From contig NZ_LFQU01000002.1 of assembly GCF_001275135.1 (NCBI RefSeq), positions 62,001 to 126,000 of the forward strand: a stretch of 64,000 nt of DNA. Direction: 5' to 3'. Below, piece by piece: positions 45,040 through 53,732 of the stretch (position 1 is the first letter of the stretch; every line of letters starts with the position of its first letter). The DNA is from Xylanibacter rarus (GTDB lineage: Bacteria > Bacteroidota > Bacteroidia > Bacteroidales > Bacteroidaceae). A program made the position numbers and the translations under genes. The notes beneath the pieces are model-generated. The model saw nothing but the letters and a program-made list of their open reading frames with translations, did no database searches and was not told the origin of the DNA.

Positions 45040-46074
45040 ATGAAGATACTCGTAACCGGCGCGGCCGGATTCATTGGCAGCCGCTGCGCCGAAATGCTGG
45101 CCGAAAGAGGCGACGAGGTGGTGGGAATCGACAACATCAACGACTACTACTCGCCCGAGCTGAAGTTCTACCGCCTGCGCCGGGCAGGGATAGAGGCCGA
45201 CGCCAGCCTGCGCATGGGGCACCGCACGGTGAGCACCAAATGGGCCAACTACACGTTTCTGCGCCTCGACATCGAGGACAAGGGCGCCCTCGACATGCTG
45301 TTCGACCAGGTTAAGTTTGACAAGATAATACATCTGGCGGCACAGGCAGGCGTGCGCTACTCGATAGAGAACCCCTATGCCTACATGCACAGCAACTGGA
45401 TTGGCTTTCTGAACATACTCGAGTGCTGCCGCAACTTCAACGTGGAGCATCTCGTCTATGCCTCGTCGAGCTCGGTCTACGGCATGAACAGCAAGGTGCC
45501 TTTCTCTGAAGACGACGTCGTGATAAGTCCCGTAAGCCTCTATGCAGCAAGCAAGAAGAGCAACGAACTGATGGCCCATGCCTACTGCAAGCTCTACGGC
45601 ATAGCCTGCACCGGCCTGCGCTATTTCACCGTATACGGCCCCGCCGGACGCCCCGACATGGCCCCCATGCTGTTTGCAAGAGCCATTAGCGGCGGCAAGC
45701 CTATCAAGGTGTTCAACAACGGCGACATGATGCGCGACTTTACCTACATCGACGACATTGCCAACGGCACCATCATGGTGCTCGACAAGACGCCCGACGG
45801 AACGGGAACGGCAAACGGACTGCCCTACAAGGTGTATAACATAGGCCTTGGAAGCCCCGTAAGCCTTACCGACTTCATAGCCGAAATAGAGACAAACCTG
45901 GGCCGCAAGGCCGAAAAGATACTACTGCCCATGCAGCCGGGCGACGTAAGCCGCACCTGGGCCGACACCACAAAGCTCGAGACCGAGATAGGCTACAAGC
46001 CGAAAGTTGCGCTGCACGAGGGCATAAAGAACTTCATCGAGTGGTTTAAGCACTACGAGAACATTAACCTCTGA
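45040..46074 (+). CDS. NAD-dependent nucleotide-sugar epimerase (UDP-glucuronate 4-epimerase-like)
   Basis: 344 residues, extended SDR. The NAD motif is VTGAAGFIGSRCAEML. Catalysis uses Ser in YASSSSVYGMNS and the Tyr/Lys of LYAASKKSNELMAHAY. RPDMAPMLFARAI and NGDMMRDFTYIDDI are typical of UDP-GlcA 4-epimerases and UDP-sugar epimerases of O-antigen clusters. It would supply UDP-GalA or a related sugar to neighbouring transferases. The kinase gene follows 7 bp after the stop. Confidence 0.92.
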   Translation: MKILVTGAAGFIGSRCAEMLAERGDEVVGIDNINDYYSPELKFYRLRRAGIEADASLRMGHRTVSTKWANYTFLRLDIEDKGALDMLFDQVKFDKIIHLAAQAGVRYSIENPYAYMHSNWIGFLNILECCRNFNVEHLVYASSSSVYGMNSKVPFSEDDVVISPVSLYAASKKSNELMAHAYCKLYGIACTGLRYFTVYGPAGRPDMAPMLFARAISGGKPIKVFNNGDMMRDFTYIDDIANGTIMVLDKTPDGTGTANGLPYKVYNIGLGSPVSLTDFIAEIETNLGRKAEKILLPMQPGDVSRTWADTTKLETEIGYKPKVALHEGIKNFIEWFKHYENINL

Positions 46075-46081
46075 GCCGCCC

Positions 46082-46864
46082 ATGAGCAAGGAAAAGATAA
46101 TGACCATGACGGTAGGCAGCGGCTTCAGCGCGCTCAGCGGCTTTGTGGGCAGCCTGCCTCAGACGTTCAGTCAGGGGGGCACTACGCTCTACAAGGGGCG
46201 CAACACGGTGAAGTCGTTCTGCGTTGACGGCCGCACGCTCGTGGTGAAACACTACAAGCGGCCCAACCCCGTGCAGCGCGTGGCCTACTCGTTCTTCAAG
46301 AAGAGCAAGGCCGCAAGGGCATATCTCTTTGCCGCCATGCTGCGCGAAAGGGGATTCAACACGCCCCGCGAGGTGGCATATCTTGAACTTGGCAACGGCA
46401 TACTGATGTCCGACTGCTACTTTGTGTCGGAGTCGTGCATGCTGCCGCCGCTCACCGACCTGCTCAGACGCGACGACTTTGACCGCGACGCGGCCGACGC
46501 GCTGGCTCATCTGCTGGCACGGCTGCACGAAAAGGGAGTGATGCACGGCGACCTGAACCTTACGAACATACTGTATGAGAGGACTGCCGACGGCGGCTTC
46601 AGCTTCTGGCTGATAGACACCAACCGCTCGAAGTTCATACAACCGACGGAGGACGACTGCGCCGAAAACCTGAAACGGCTCACGCACGACAAGCGGCTCA
46701 TGGACTATGTGATAAGGCGCTACGCCCAAATAAGAGGCATCGACGCCGACAAGACCGTGGCGCTCGTGATAAAGAAGCTCGACGAGTTTGAGCACAAGCG
46801 GGCCGTAACGGGCAAATTCAAGAAAGCTTTCAGAAAGATAACCGGCAAGCAGAAAAAGCGCTGA
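46082..46864 (+). CDS. LPS-type sugar kinase (Kdo kinase/InaA-like)
   Basis: 260 residues, eukaryotic-like kinase fold. The N-lobe lysine is probably in TLVVKHYKRPNPVQRVAYSF. The catalytic loop is MHGDLNLTNILYE, and the metal-binding Asp is in FWLIDTNRSKF. KdkA and InaA relatives phosphorylate Kdo or core sugars in LPS. It is translationally close (7 bp) to the epimerase gene. The exact acceptor is inferred from context only; the start MSKEKIMTMTVGSGFS is the only one that keeps the fold. Confidence 0.85.
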   Translation: MSKEKIMTMTVGSGFSALSGFVGSLPQTFSQGGTTLYKGRNTVKSFCVDGRTLVVKHYKRPNPVQRVAYSFFKKSKAARAYLFAAMLRERGFNTPREVAYLELGNGILMSDCYFVSESCMLPPLTDLLRRDDFDRDAADALAHLLARLHEKGVMHGDLNLTNILYERTADGGFSFWLIDTNRSKFIQPTEDDCAENLKRLTHDKRLMDYVIRRYAQIRGIDADKTVALVIKKLDEFEHKRAVTGKFKKAFRKITGKQKKR

Positions 46865-46922
46865 AAGGCGTACGCCGCAGCACTGGCGGCAGCATGCTGG
46901 CACATAAAAAACACTTGTTACT

Positions 46923-48032
46923 ATGAAAAAATACGATTACCTTATTGTCGGAGCCGGCCTTTTCGGGGCTGTGTTTGCCCACGAGGCGCGCAAGGCTGGA
47001 CGCAAGTGCCTCGTGATAGACAGGCGCGACAGCACCGGAGGCAACATCCGCTGCGAGAGCATTGAGGGCATCAACGTGCATAAATACGGCGCTCACATAT
47101 TCCACACGGACAAGAAGGAGGTGTGGAAATATGTTACACGGCTGGTTGAGATGAACCGCTTCACCAACTCGCCCGTGGCCAACTTCAACGGCAGGCTGTA
47201 CAACCTGCCCTTCAACATGAACACTTTTTATCAGCTGTGGGGCACGCGCACGCCTGCCGAGGCCGAGGAGATGCTCAAAAAGCAGCGCGCCGAGTATGCC
47301 TCGATAGAGTGTCCTGCCAACTTTGAGGAGCAGGCGCTGAAGCTCTGCGGACGCGACATCTACGAGACGCTGATAAAGGGATACACAGAGAAACAGTGGG
47401 GACGGCCCGCACGCGAGCTGCCGGCGGAGATAATAAAGCGTGTGCCGGTGCGCATGACTTTCGACAACAACTACTTCAACGACCCGTATCAGGGCATTCC
47501 CGAGGGCGGATACAACAGACTCATCGACGCCCTGCTGGAGGGCACGGAGACCATACTGCAGCTCGACTTCTTCAGCCGCCGCGACGAACTTTGCTCACTG
47601 GCAGACAAGATAGTGTTCACCGGACGCATTGACAAATACTTCGACTACCGCGCCGGAAGGCTCGAATACCGCAGCCTGAAGTTCGACACCAAGGTGATAG
47701 ACACGCCCAACTTCCAGGGCAACGCCGTGGTAAACTACACCTCGGCCGACGTGCCCTACACCCGCATCATTGAGCATAAGCACTTTGAATACGGCACTCA
47801 GCCCAAGACGGTGATAACCTACGAATATCCCGCCACATGGAGCGAGGGCCTCGAGCCGTATTATCCCGTCAACAACGAGCGCAACAACGCCATAGCGGCC
47901 GAATACCGCCAGATGGCGCGCAGCATGGGCAACGTGATATTCGGAGGCCGACTCGGGCAGTATGCCTACTTCGACATGGACGACACCGTGGACGAGGCTC
48001 TCAAGCTGGCAGAAAAGGAAATGGGAAATTAA
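46923..48032 (+). CDS. glf: UDP-galactopyranose mutase
   Basis: 369 residues. It isomerises UDP-galactopyranose to UDP-galactofuranose using reduced FAD. The dinucleotide fold is YLIVGAGLFGAVFAHEAR. The conserved GGNIRC, HKYGAHIFHT, GYTEKQWGRP and PEGGYNRLI blocks hold the FAD and substrate residues, and NNERNNAIAAEYRQMA is the C-terminal signature. It supplies galactofuranose to the next gene's product, so the window's glycan contains Galf (inference). A 106-bp AT-rich gap follows. Confidence 0.96.
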   Translation: MKKYDYLIVGAGLFGAVFAHEARKAGRKCLVIDRRDSTGGNIRCESIEGINVHKYGAHIFHTDKKEVWKYVTRLVEMNRFTNSPVANFNGRLYNLPFNMNTFYQLWGTRTPAEAEEMLKKQRAEYASIECPANFEEQALKLCGRDIYETLIKGYTEKQWGRPARELPAEIIKRVPVRMTFDNNYFNDPYQGIPEGGYNRLIDALLEGTETILQLDFFSRRDELCSLADKIVFTGRIDKYFDYRAGRLEYRSLKFDTKVIDTPNFQGNAVVNYTSADVPYTRIIEHKHFEYGTQPKTVITYEYPATWSEGLEPYYPVNNERNNAIAAEYRQMARSMGNVIFGGRLGQYAYFDMDDTVDEALKLAEKEMGN

Positions 48033-48138
48033 GAAGTAAGAATTAATAATTAAGACTTAAGAAAATTTCTCTGCCCCATATTATGAATTCAGAATTGTGA
48101 AACAAAGTTAGGCATCAGCCAATTATGATTTGTGAATT

Positions 48139-49200
48139 ATGAATTATGAATTAAATAACTGTAAGTATCTTTCGCGCAACTACAAGGGTCTGGGCAGCGC
48201 GGGCAACAAGGCCAAGACTGACATAGAGAAGATTATGGACAGCATGGGCCTCGGCAACGCCGGACTCAGGCAGACCACATACAACAACAAGCTGGCGCAC
48301 TTCTTCCTGACGCTCGCCGGAGTGATAAAGTCGCCCTTCAGCCTGAAACGCGGCGACACGCTGCTGCTGCAGTATCCGCTGAAAAAATACTTCACGCTGG
48401 TGTGCCGCATGGCCCACATGAGGGGAGCGCGCGTAGTTGTGATAATACACGACCTGGGCAGCTTCCGCCGCAAGGCGCTCACGCCCGAGAAGGAGATATG
48501 CCGGCTCAACCACGCCGACTACATAATAGCCCACAACGACAGCATGAAGCAGTGGCTCGAGAGCCACGGATGCCGCGCCATGGTGGGCACGCTGGGCATA
48601 TTCGACTATCTGTCGGACACGCAGGCGGCAAAGAACAACAGCAGCGAAGACACACGCACCATAGTGTATGCCGGAGCGCTGAGCCACCGCAAGAACACCT
48701 TCCTCTACCGCTGGGGCGAGCACATAAGCTCGTTCAAGGTGAGGCTCTACGGCAACGGCTTCGAGATTGGCAAGGCAAAGGGCGCCGACAAGTTTGAGAT
48801 GATGGGCTTCGTAAAGTCAGACGAGCTTATAGCCACGGCGCGTGGCCACTTCGGACTGGTGTGGGACGGAGCCTCTGAAGACGGATGCACGGGCGACTGG
48901 GGCGAATATCTCAAGATAAACAATCCGCACAAGACATCGCTCTATCTGCGCTGCTCGCTGCCCGTGATAATATGGAAGCAGGCCGCCCTGGCGCCGTTTG
49001 TAAGCAAGCACGGCATAGGTCTGTGCGTCGACTCGCTGAAAGAGCTCGACACCATTCTGCCCAACATCACACAGGGACAGTATGCCTGCATGAAGATGAA
49101 CGCCGAGCGCATAGGCAACCTCATAGCCCAGGGCCACTTCTTCAGAACTGCCTTTGAGGAGGCTGTAAGGCGGCTTGACGAAAAAGACAATGAAAAATAA
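48139..49200 (+). CDS. Galactofuranosyltransferase-like protein
   Basis: 353 residues. ARVVVIIHDLGSFRRKALTP and YIIAHNDSMKQWLESHGC, with the later VWDGASEDGCTGDWGEYLKI, fit the GT-B galactofuranosyltransferases found beside glf. The position directly after glf supports this; donor specificity is inference. The start is uncertain. The first residues (MNYELNNCKYL) arise from an AATTATGA-type intergenic repeat at 48120-48160, and the downstream CKYLSRNYKGLGSAGN may be the real N-terminus. Confidence 0.8.
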   Translation: MNYELNNCKYLSRNYKGLGSAGNKAKTDIEKIMDSMGLGNAGLRQTTYNNKLAHFFLTLAGVIKSPFSLKRGDTLLLQYPLKKYFTLVCRMAHMRGARVVVIIHDLGSFRRKALTPEKEICRLNHADYIIAHNDSMKQWLESHGCRAMVGTLGIFDYLSDTQAAKNNSSEDTRTIVYAGALSHRKNTFLYRWGEHISSFKVRLYGNGFEIGKAKGADKFEMMGFVKSDELIATARGHFGLVWDGASEDGCTGDWGEYLKINNPHKTSLYLRCSLPVIIWKQAALAPFVSKHGIGLCVDSLKELDTILPNITQGQYACMKMNAERIGNLIAQGHFFRTAFEEAVRRLDEKDNEK

Positions 49201-50038
49201 GCATAACAACATGACAAACATTACAAGAACAATACTGACGGCGCTGATAATAATGCTGGCCGCAACGGCAGCACGCGCTGCAAAGGTTGACACGCTGAGC
49301 GTGTACAGCCAGAAGATGAAGCGCAGCCTCAGCACCATAGTATACACGCCCGACGCCGCAGGCGAGGCCAAATATCCCGTGATTTACCTGCTGCACGGCT
49401 ACAGCGGCAACAGCACCACATGGCCTGGAATAACCGACGTGGCGCGCCTGGCCGACACCTACCGCACCATCATCGTCTGCCCCGACGGACAGAACAGCTG
49501 GTATGTCGACTCGCCCGTTGACCCGTCGATGCAGTTTGAGACGTTCATATCAAAGGAACTGCCCGAGTATATCGACGCCCACTACCCCACCTATGCGCGC
49601 CGCGAGCTGAGAGCCATAACGGGCCTGAGCATGGGCGGACACGGAGCCATGTGGAACGGACTGCAGCATCCCGACGTGTTCGGCAACATAGGCACCACGA
49701 GCGGATGCATGGACATCTGCCAGTATCCCAACTGCTGGCAGATAGAGAAGGTGCTGGGCAACAAGTTTCAGAACGAAGCAGTGTGGAAGTCTCACTCCGT
49801 ATACTATTCGCTCGACCGCCTGCTCGGCTCGCGCCAGAACATCATCATCGACTGCGGCTACAGCGACTTCTTCTATCCCGTGAACCTTCAGACGCACAAG
49901 CGCCTGCGCGAACTCAACGTGAAGCACGACTTCTACGTGCGCCCCGGCGGCCACACGGGCGACTACTGGCACAACTCGATAGACTATCAGATAATGTTCT
50001 TCGCCAAGCAGTTTGACAAAGTGCTGAAAGAGAAATAA
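49190..50038 (+). CDS. Secreted esterase (alpha/beta hydrolase, EstA/esterase D-like)
   Basis: About 282 residues from 49190 (starts at 49175 and 49211 are also possible), with a signal peptide (ITRTILTALIIMLAATAARA). The nucleophile elbow is GLSMGGHGAMW, the oxyanion strand VIYLLHGYSGNSTTWPG, the His GGHTGDYW; an Asp lies in IDCGYSDFFYP. Esterase-D-like family proteins include acetyl- and feruloyl esterases. Here it closes the glycan block, so it may deacylate a surface glycan, or act on plant wall esters. It overlaps the previous gene by about 10 bp. Confidence 0.88.
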   Translation: MKNKHNNMTNITRTILTALIIMLAATAARAAKVDTLSVYSQKMKRSLSTIVYTPDAAGEAKYPVIYLLHGYSGNSTTWPGITDVARLADTYRTIIVCPDGQNSWYVDSPVDPSMQFETFISKELPEYIDAHYPTYARRELRAITGLSMGGHGAMWNGLQHPDVFGNIGTTSGCMDICQYPNCWQIEKVLGNKFQNEAVWKSHSVYYSLDRLLGSRQNIIIDCGYSDFFYPVNLQTHKRLRELNVKHDFYVRPGGHTGDYWHNSIDYQIMFFAKQFDKVLKEK

Positions 50039-50130
50039 CTCTTTGTCCTGCCTACATGAGCGCACGGCGCAGACACAAACGCCAACGACAACACGCGGCA
50101 GGAAGATCTTTACGACATAAACAATAAAGG

Positions 50131-50186
50131 AAGGTGCATCAGAACATGTATGATAAGATACATTCTGACGCACCTTCATTCTTTTG
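50131..50186 (+). terminator. Terminator after the esterase gene
   Basis: GAAGGTGCATCAGAACATG and the strand TTCTGACGCACCTTC form a long stem with a short loop (50131-50178), followed by ATTCTTTT. It closes the glycan block. Confidence 0.82.
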
Positions 50187-50830
50187 CCACAAATGTGCGC
50201 AATAACGCAAGCGCAATAGCCATTTCCTCTCCGTCAGAACAATAGCAACTTCTTTCAATGCAACAAATAAGAAAAATGAAAATAATGATATTCATATTAT
50301 TTTCGTTTCATTTTCTATAAAATATTGATATTTATATACAAAATTAGAAAAAAAATCGTATTTTTGGCTATGGATATAATTTCTTAACTAAAAAAGGAGG
50401 TGCACGAAAAAAACTACGTCTAAATTGTATTGAGGCTTTTTTCTGCATTTGCAAAATGTTTATGTAACGACAATGAACAAACGGAACCGGTTGTGAGTAA
50501 TATTTAAACTGATATAGGAGTTTTGTCTCGCTTCATAGATGCAAACGGAGCGACGAACAAATATTACATTGATAAAATAGCCATGTCTTACATTACAGGT
50601 TCAAATTGGCAGAATTAAGAGAAAACCATCAGTTAAGTATTGAAAGAAAATACTATCTATGCATTCGGCATGCATAGTGCAACGCACATTTGGCAAGCGA
50701 CGAACTTTTATACTGATCAGCAGTAATCTACAAGTCAAATTTTACAAGCATGGTATAACAACTATAACTTGCAAAATTTGTTTATCTGTGTTCAATAACC
50801 TTATTGTAAACGACCTTAAAATAAAACACA
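50187..50830. other. AT-rich non-coding stretch before the 50831 gene
   Basis: No gene-like frame, no repeat unit and no clear promoter is seen in these 644 bp, apart from AT-rich runs (AAAAAAGGAGGTG near 50390). It differs in base composition from the GC-rich glycan block. Treat as intergenic. Confidence 0.6.
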
Positions 50831-51502
50831 ATGAATAAACTTATCTTAATACTTTCACTACTATTCATGGCGCTGCCAACGACAGCACGCAACAATCCTG
50901 ACGACTACAAAGTAACCTGCACGCTGACTGACGGCACGGTAATTGAAGGTTACACCTCGATTCCTTCCACATCACACCTAATTTCACCGGTATATGACAT
51001 AAAAATAAGCGATACCTACAAAGGTAAAGCCCGTAAATACACATCAGAAGAAGTGAAAAGAATAGTTTACACGTCAACTCTCAATGACTCCTTACCCTTA
51101 ATTTACGAATCGGTAAAAGCACAAAATAGTATACCCAATCTATTTAGCAAGGATCCAAAGCCTTTTAAGAAGCCAGTATTCCTACAGCTAATTTACGAAG
51201 GAAAGAACGTCAAAGGATATAAAACACTAACCACTGATTATACAGTGAACAATAATAGTACCAAAGTCAATTATGTTTGGCGATATTACTATCTAAAGAA
51301 AGGAGATGAGATAGCCAAAGCCTATTGGCTCGGAATAAAAGGAATCTTTTTAGTTATGAAGAAAGCCATGAAACTATATTTCAAGGAGTTTCCTAAGCTG
51401 GTAGAAATGGTAGATAAAAAAGAGATAAAAGGAAAGCAGTTCCGCAAAAATCCGGCAATGGTGCTTCCGCTGATGGATAAATTCTACGTGCCCGAAAAAT
51501 AA
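50831..51502 (+). CDS. Secreted protein of unknown function, AT-rich
   Basis: 223 residues with a signal peptide (MNKLILILSLLFMALPTTA). The mature protein starts with a small beta-rich domain (KVTCTLTDGTVIEGYTSIP). It later has a hydrophobic stretch (AYWLGIKGIFLVMKKAMKLY) that is amphipathic rather than a clear membrane helix. Its base composition is clearly lower in GC than the neighbours. No family recognised. A strong terminator follows at 51540. It may be a recently acquired or fast-evolving accessory gene. Confidence 0.7.
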   Translation: MNKLILILSLLFMALPTTARNNPDDYKVTCTLTDGTVIEGYTSIPSTSHLISPVYDIKISDTYKGKARKYTSEEVKRIVYTSTLNDSLPLIYESVKAQNSIPNLFSKDPKPFKKPVFLQLIYEGKNVKGYKTLTTDYTVNNNSTKVNYVWRYYYLKKGDEIAKAYWLGIKGIFLVMKKAMKLYFKEFPKLVEMVDKKEIKGKQFRKNPAMVLPLMDKFYVPEK

Positions 51503-51539
51503 CAGCCATGTTATCATGGCCTACTAAATATCCATACTC

Positions 51540-51578
51540 AAAATGGCACTCGTTGAAACTGTCAACGAGTGCCATTTT
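51540..51578. terminator. Strong bidirectional terminator
   Basis: Perfect 17-bp arms, AAAATGGCACTCGTTGA (51540-51556) and TCAACGAGTGCCATTTT (51562-51578), loop 5 nt. Confidence 0.95.
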
Positions 51579-51829
51579 CATTAGCCGTATCTTGCCATAC
51601 AGACCCATAAACGAATTATTCATATCATTCCTGATATTTGCGCTAAAGTGTATGTCACAAGCAAAAGAATCACGAAAAGTTCCAAGCTTGTGCAGGCTCT
51701 GCATGCTAATATCTTTACTGACAGCTTTCGGGTGAAGTGCTTGTCTTTCAGAGGTTCAAAATTGTCTGTATTGGCAGTTTTTTCGACTTGACAATTCTTT
51801 GTATTATATCTCCGCTTTAGTTGACAACA

Positions 51830-51939
51830 AAAAGCCTATGACTTACGACCAAAAAGTGGGCCGGTTTTGCATTAAAAGTGGCCCACTTACGGGTCGCAAA
51901 CGGGCCACTAACAGTATGAAAGCAAATAAGTATGATTTG
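51830..51939 (+). repeat. 22-bp phased repeat array I (variant sequence, 5 units)
   Basis: Units start at 51830, 51852, 51874, 51896 and 51918. The cores (AAAAGTGGGCCGGTTTT, AAAAGTGGCCCACTT) differ from arrays A-H but keep the 22-bp step and the A-tract. The rest of 51579-52284 shows nothing; a 106-codon open frame (51799-52119) runs through the array and looks spurious. Confidence 0.72.
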
Positions 51940-52284
51940 CTTAATGTACAGTCATACAAAGCACACGAAATATTTAGACTGAAAGGAAAAACGTATAAAA
52001 TGGTTACGATTTTCGGCGTGCTTTTGATTTGCAGGCTGATGCAAGACGCCATGACGGCTGAGAAGGATCAAAAAAACGTATGTCTAAAAGCTGCGAACAT
52101 TAGTTTTAAGCCAAGATAAGTGATTATGATTTGACCGGAGATGTTTCTCTTTATCAGATGCGCATACACTTCAGGCCGTCATCAAACCACACGTCAGGCA
52201 TTGCCGCCAGGCTTTTATTTACACTGTGCATCGTGCCTGAGCAATGGCCCATGGCAGCGCGCAGGCTTGCCACAGGCATGAACG

Positions 52285-53676
52285 TCAGGGCGCAATGCTG
52301 TTGAGATAGTTCTCCAGATTGGTGTATCCGTTGCTGCCCAGGCCGTTGCGGTCGGCAGGGTCAGACGGGTCGAGGCCGTGCTCACGCTCCCATGCGTCGG
52401 GCATGCCGTCATGGTCTGAGTCGGCAGGGGCGGCTGCGCTCTTAAGCTCGGGCCATCCGCCCACATCCTGCTGCGAGTCTATTATGCCCGTGGGCACATG
52501 GCCATCGCCAGTGTCTTTCCTGCTGCTGTAGCTCTTGCCGCCGAATGTGGCCGTGCCAGAGCGCACCTCTGCCACTATGCGGCGGTCCACCGCGTCGCGC
52601 ACGGGCAGCGAGCATCCCGCCCTGTCGAGCACAGCCTCGTAGGCCTCATGTGGCGCCTGTTCATCTATCTTCATGGCATTCCAGGGCTTGCCGAGCCTTA
52701 TCCTGTCGAGCACGCTGCTGCCGCCCTGCGGCTGCACTCCGCCGTTCCAGTTGTCGCGCGTAACAGCGTCGTTGCCCTCTACCACGTTGCCGTCTACATA
52801 CCACAGACCGTAATCGTCGTCGCCGCGGCTGCCGGGGTTTACTATACGGTAAGACACCTTGCCGCCGCGCGTGGCCGGACCGGGCTTATAGTAGTTGCCC
52901 ACCATGTTCACCATTATCGAGCTGAACTTGGGGTTGCCCTTCTGCTGCCTTTCGCCGCCGTAGCTGCTGTTGTAGCCCCAGTTGTAGACAACGTTGTTGC
53001 GATAGTCGTTGCGCCCGCCTCCCGATGCCCAGCGCGGGTTGCGGCTCGAGTGATGGGCTATCAGGTTGTGATGATATGTGCTGAGGTCGGAGCCCCATAT
53101 GCCGCCGAAGCCGTGGCTGCCCTTAACGTGGTTGGAGCCGAAGAGGCTCTCGGTGATCATGCACCACTGTATGGTTACGTTCTTGCAGTGATACACCGAC
53201 ATGGTCTCGTCGATGCTCCAGCTTGCCGACACGTGGTCGAGTATGATGTTCTTGCGGCCGCGGCAGCTTAAGGCGTCGTCGCTGCCGCCACTCTCGTTGC
53301 CCAGGCGCACACGTATATAGCGTATTATCACCTCGTCGGCGGCTATGCTCAGCGGATAGCGCTTTATACAGATGCCGTCGCCGGGAGCGGTCTGTCCGGC
53401 TATGGTTATGTAGGGGTTGCGTATTGTGAGCTTTTTCTTCAGGTCGATGGTGCCCGACACGCGGAACACCACCGTGCGCGGCCCCTCGGCCTCAACGGCA
53501 TGGCGCAGGCTGCCCTCGCCAGAGTCGTTGAGGTTGGTAACTTCGTAGACGTCGCCTCCGCGGCCGCCTACGGTAAACTTGCCATAGCCCTCGGCCGTGG
53601 GGAAAGCCTTAAGGCCGTCGGCCATGCACAATGCCGGCACGAGGGCGACTGCAACAGAAAATATAAGTTTCTTCAT
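52285..53676 (-). CDS. Pectate lyase family 1 (PL1), secreted
   Basis: 463 residues with a signal peptide (MKKLIFSVAVALVPALCMA). The parallel beta-helix begins FPTAEGYGKFTVGGRGGDVY; VIIRYIRVRLGNESGGSDDA and SWSIDETMSVYHCKNVTIQW match the PL1 subfamily of Bacteroidales pectin loci. The basic NPRWASGGGRNDYRNNVVYN holds the catalytic Arg region. The C-terminus has a thrombospondin-type-3-like Ca site (SDHDGMPDAWEREHGLDPSD). It cleaves demethylated homogalacturonan or related pectin outside the cell. Last of the four-gene minus-strand cluster. Confidence 0.92.
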   Translation of the reverse strand: MKKLIFSVAVALVPALCMADGLKAFPTAEGYGKFTVGGRGGDVYEVTNLNDSGEGSLRHAVEAEGPRTVVFRVSGTIDLKKKLTIRNPYITIAGQTAPGDGICIKRYPLSIAADEVIIRYIRVRLGNESGGSDDALSCRGRKNIILDHVSASWSIDETMSVYHCKNVTIQWCMITESLFGSNHVKGSHGFGGIWGSDLSTYHHNLIAHHSSRNPRWASGGGRNDYRNNVVYNWGYNSSYGGERQQKGNPKFSSIMVNMVGNYYKPGPATRGGKVSYRIVNPGSRGDDDYGLWYVDGNVVEGNDAVTRDNWNGGVQPQGGSSVLDRIRLGKPWNAMKIDEQAPHEAYEAVLDRAGCSLPVRDAVDRRIVAEVRSGTATFGGKSYSSRKDTGDGHVPTGIIDSQQDVGGWPELKSAAAPADSDHDGMPDAWEREHGLDPSDPADRNGLGSNGYTNLENYLNSIAP

Positions 53677-53732
53677 GGTTCAGTAAGACTTGTTTTAACA
53701 TTATATAGAAGCTACAGTGCGGGCACTATGCA

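Noticed and set aside
50600-50625. tRNA-like GGTTCAAATT loop
   Set aside because: No acceptor stem or anticodon arm around it.
51540-51578. Sigma-54 -24/-12 promoter (TGGCAC)
   Set aside because: TGGCAC here is part of a perfect terminator hairpin and lacks the -12 GC at the right spacing.
51799-52119. 106-codon open frame near array I
   Set aside because: It starts before and runs through the phased repeat, with no homology and no promoter.
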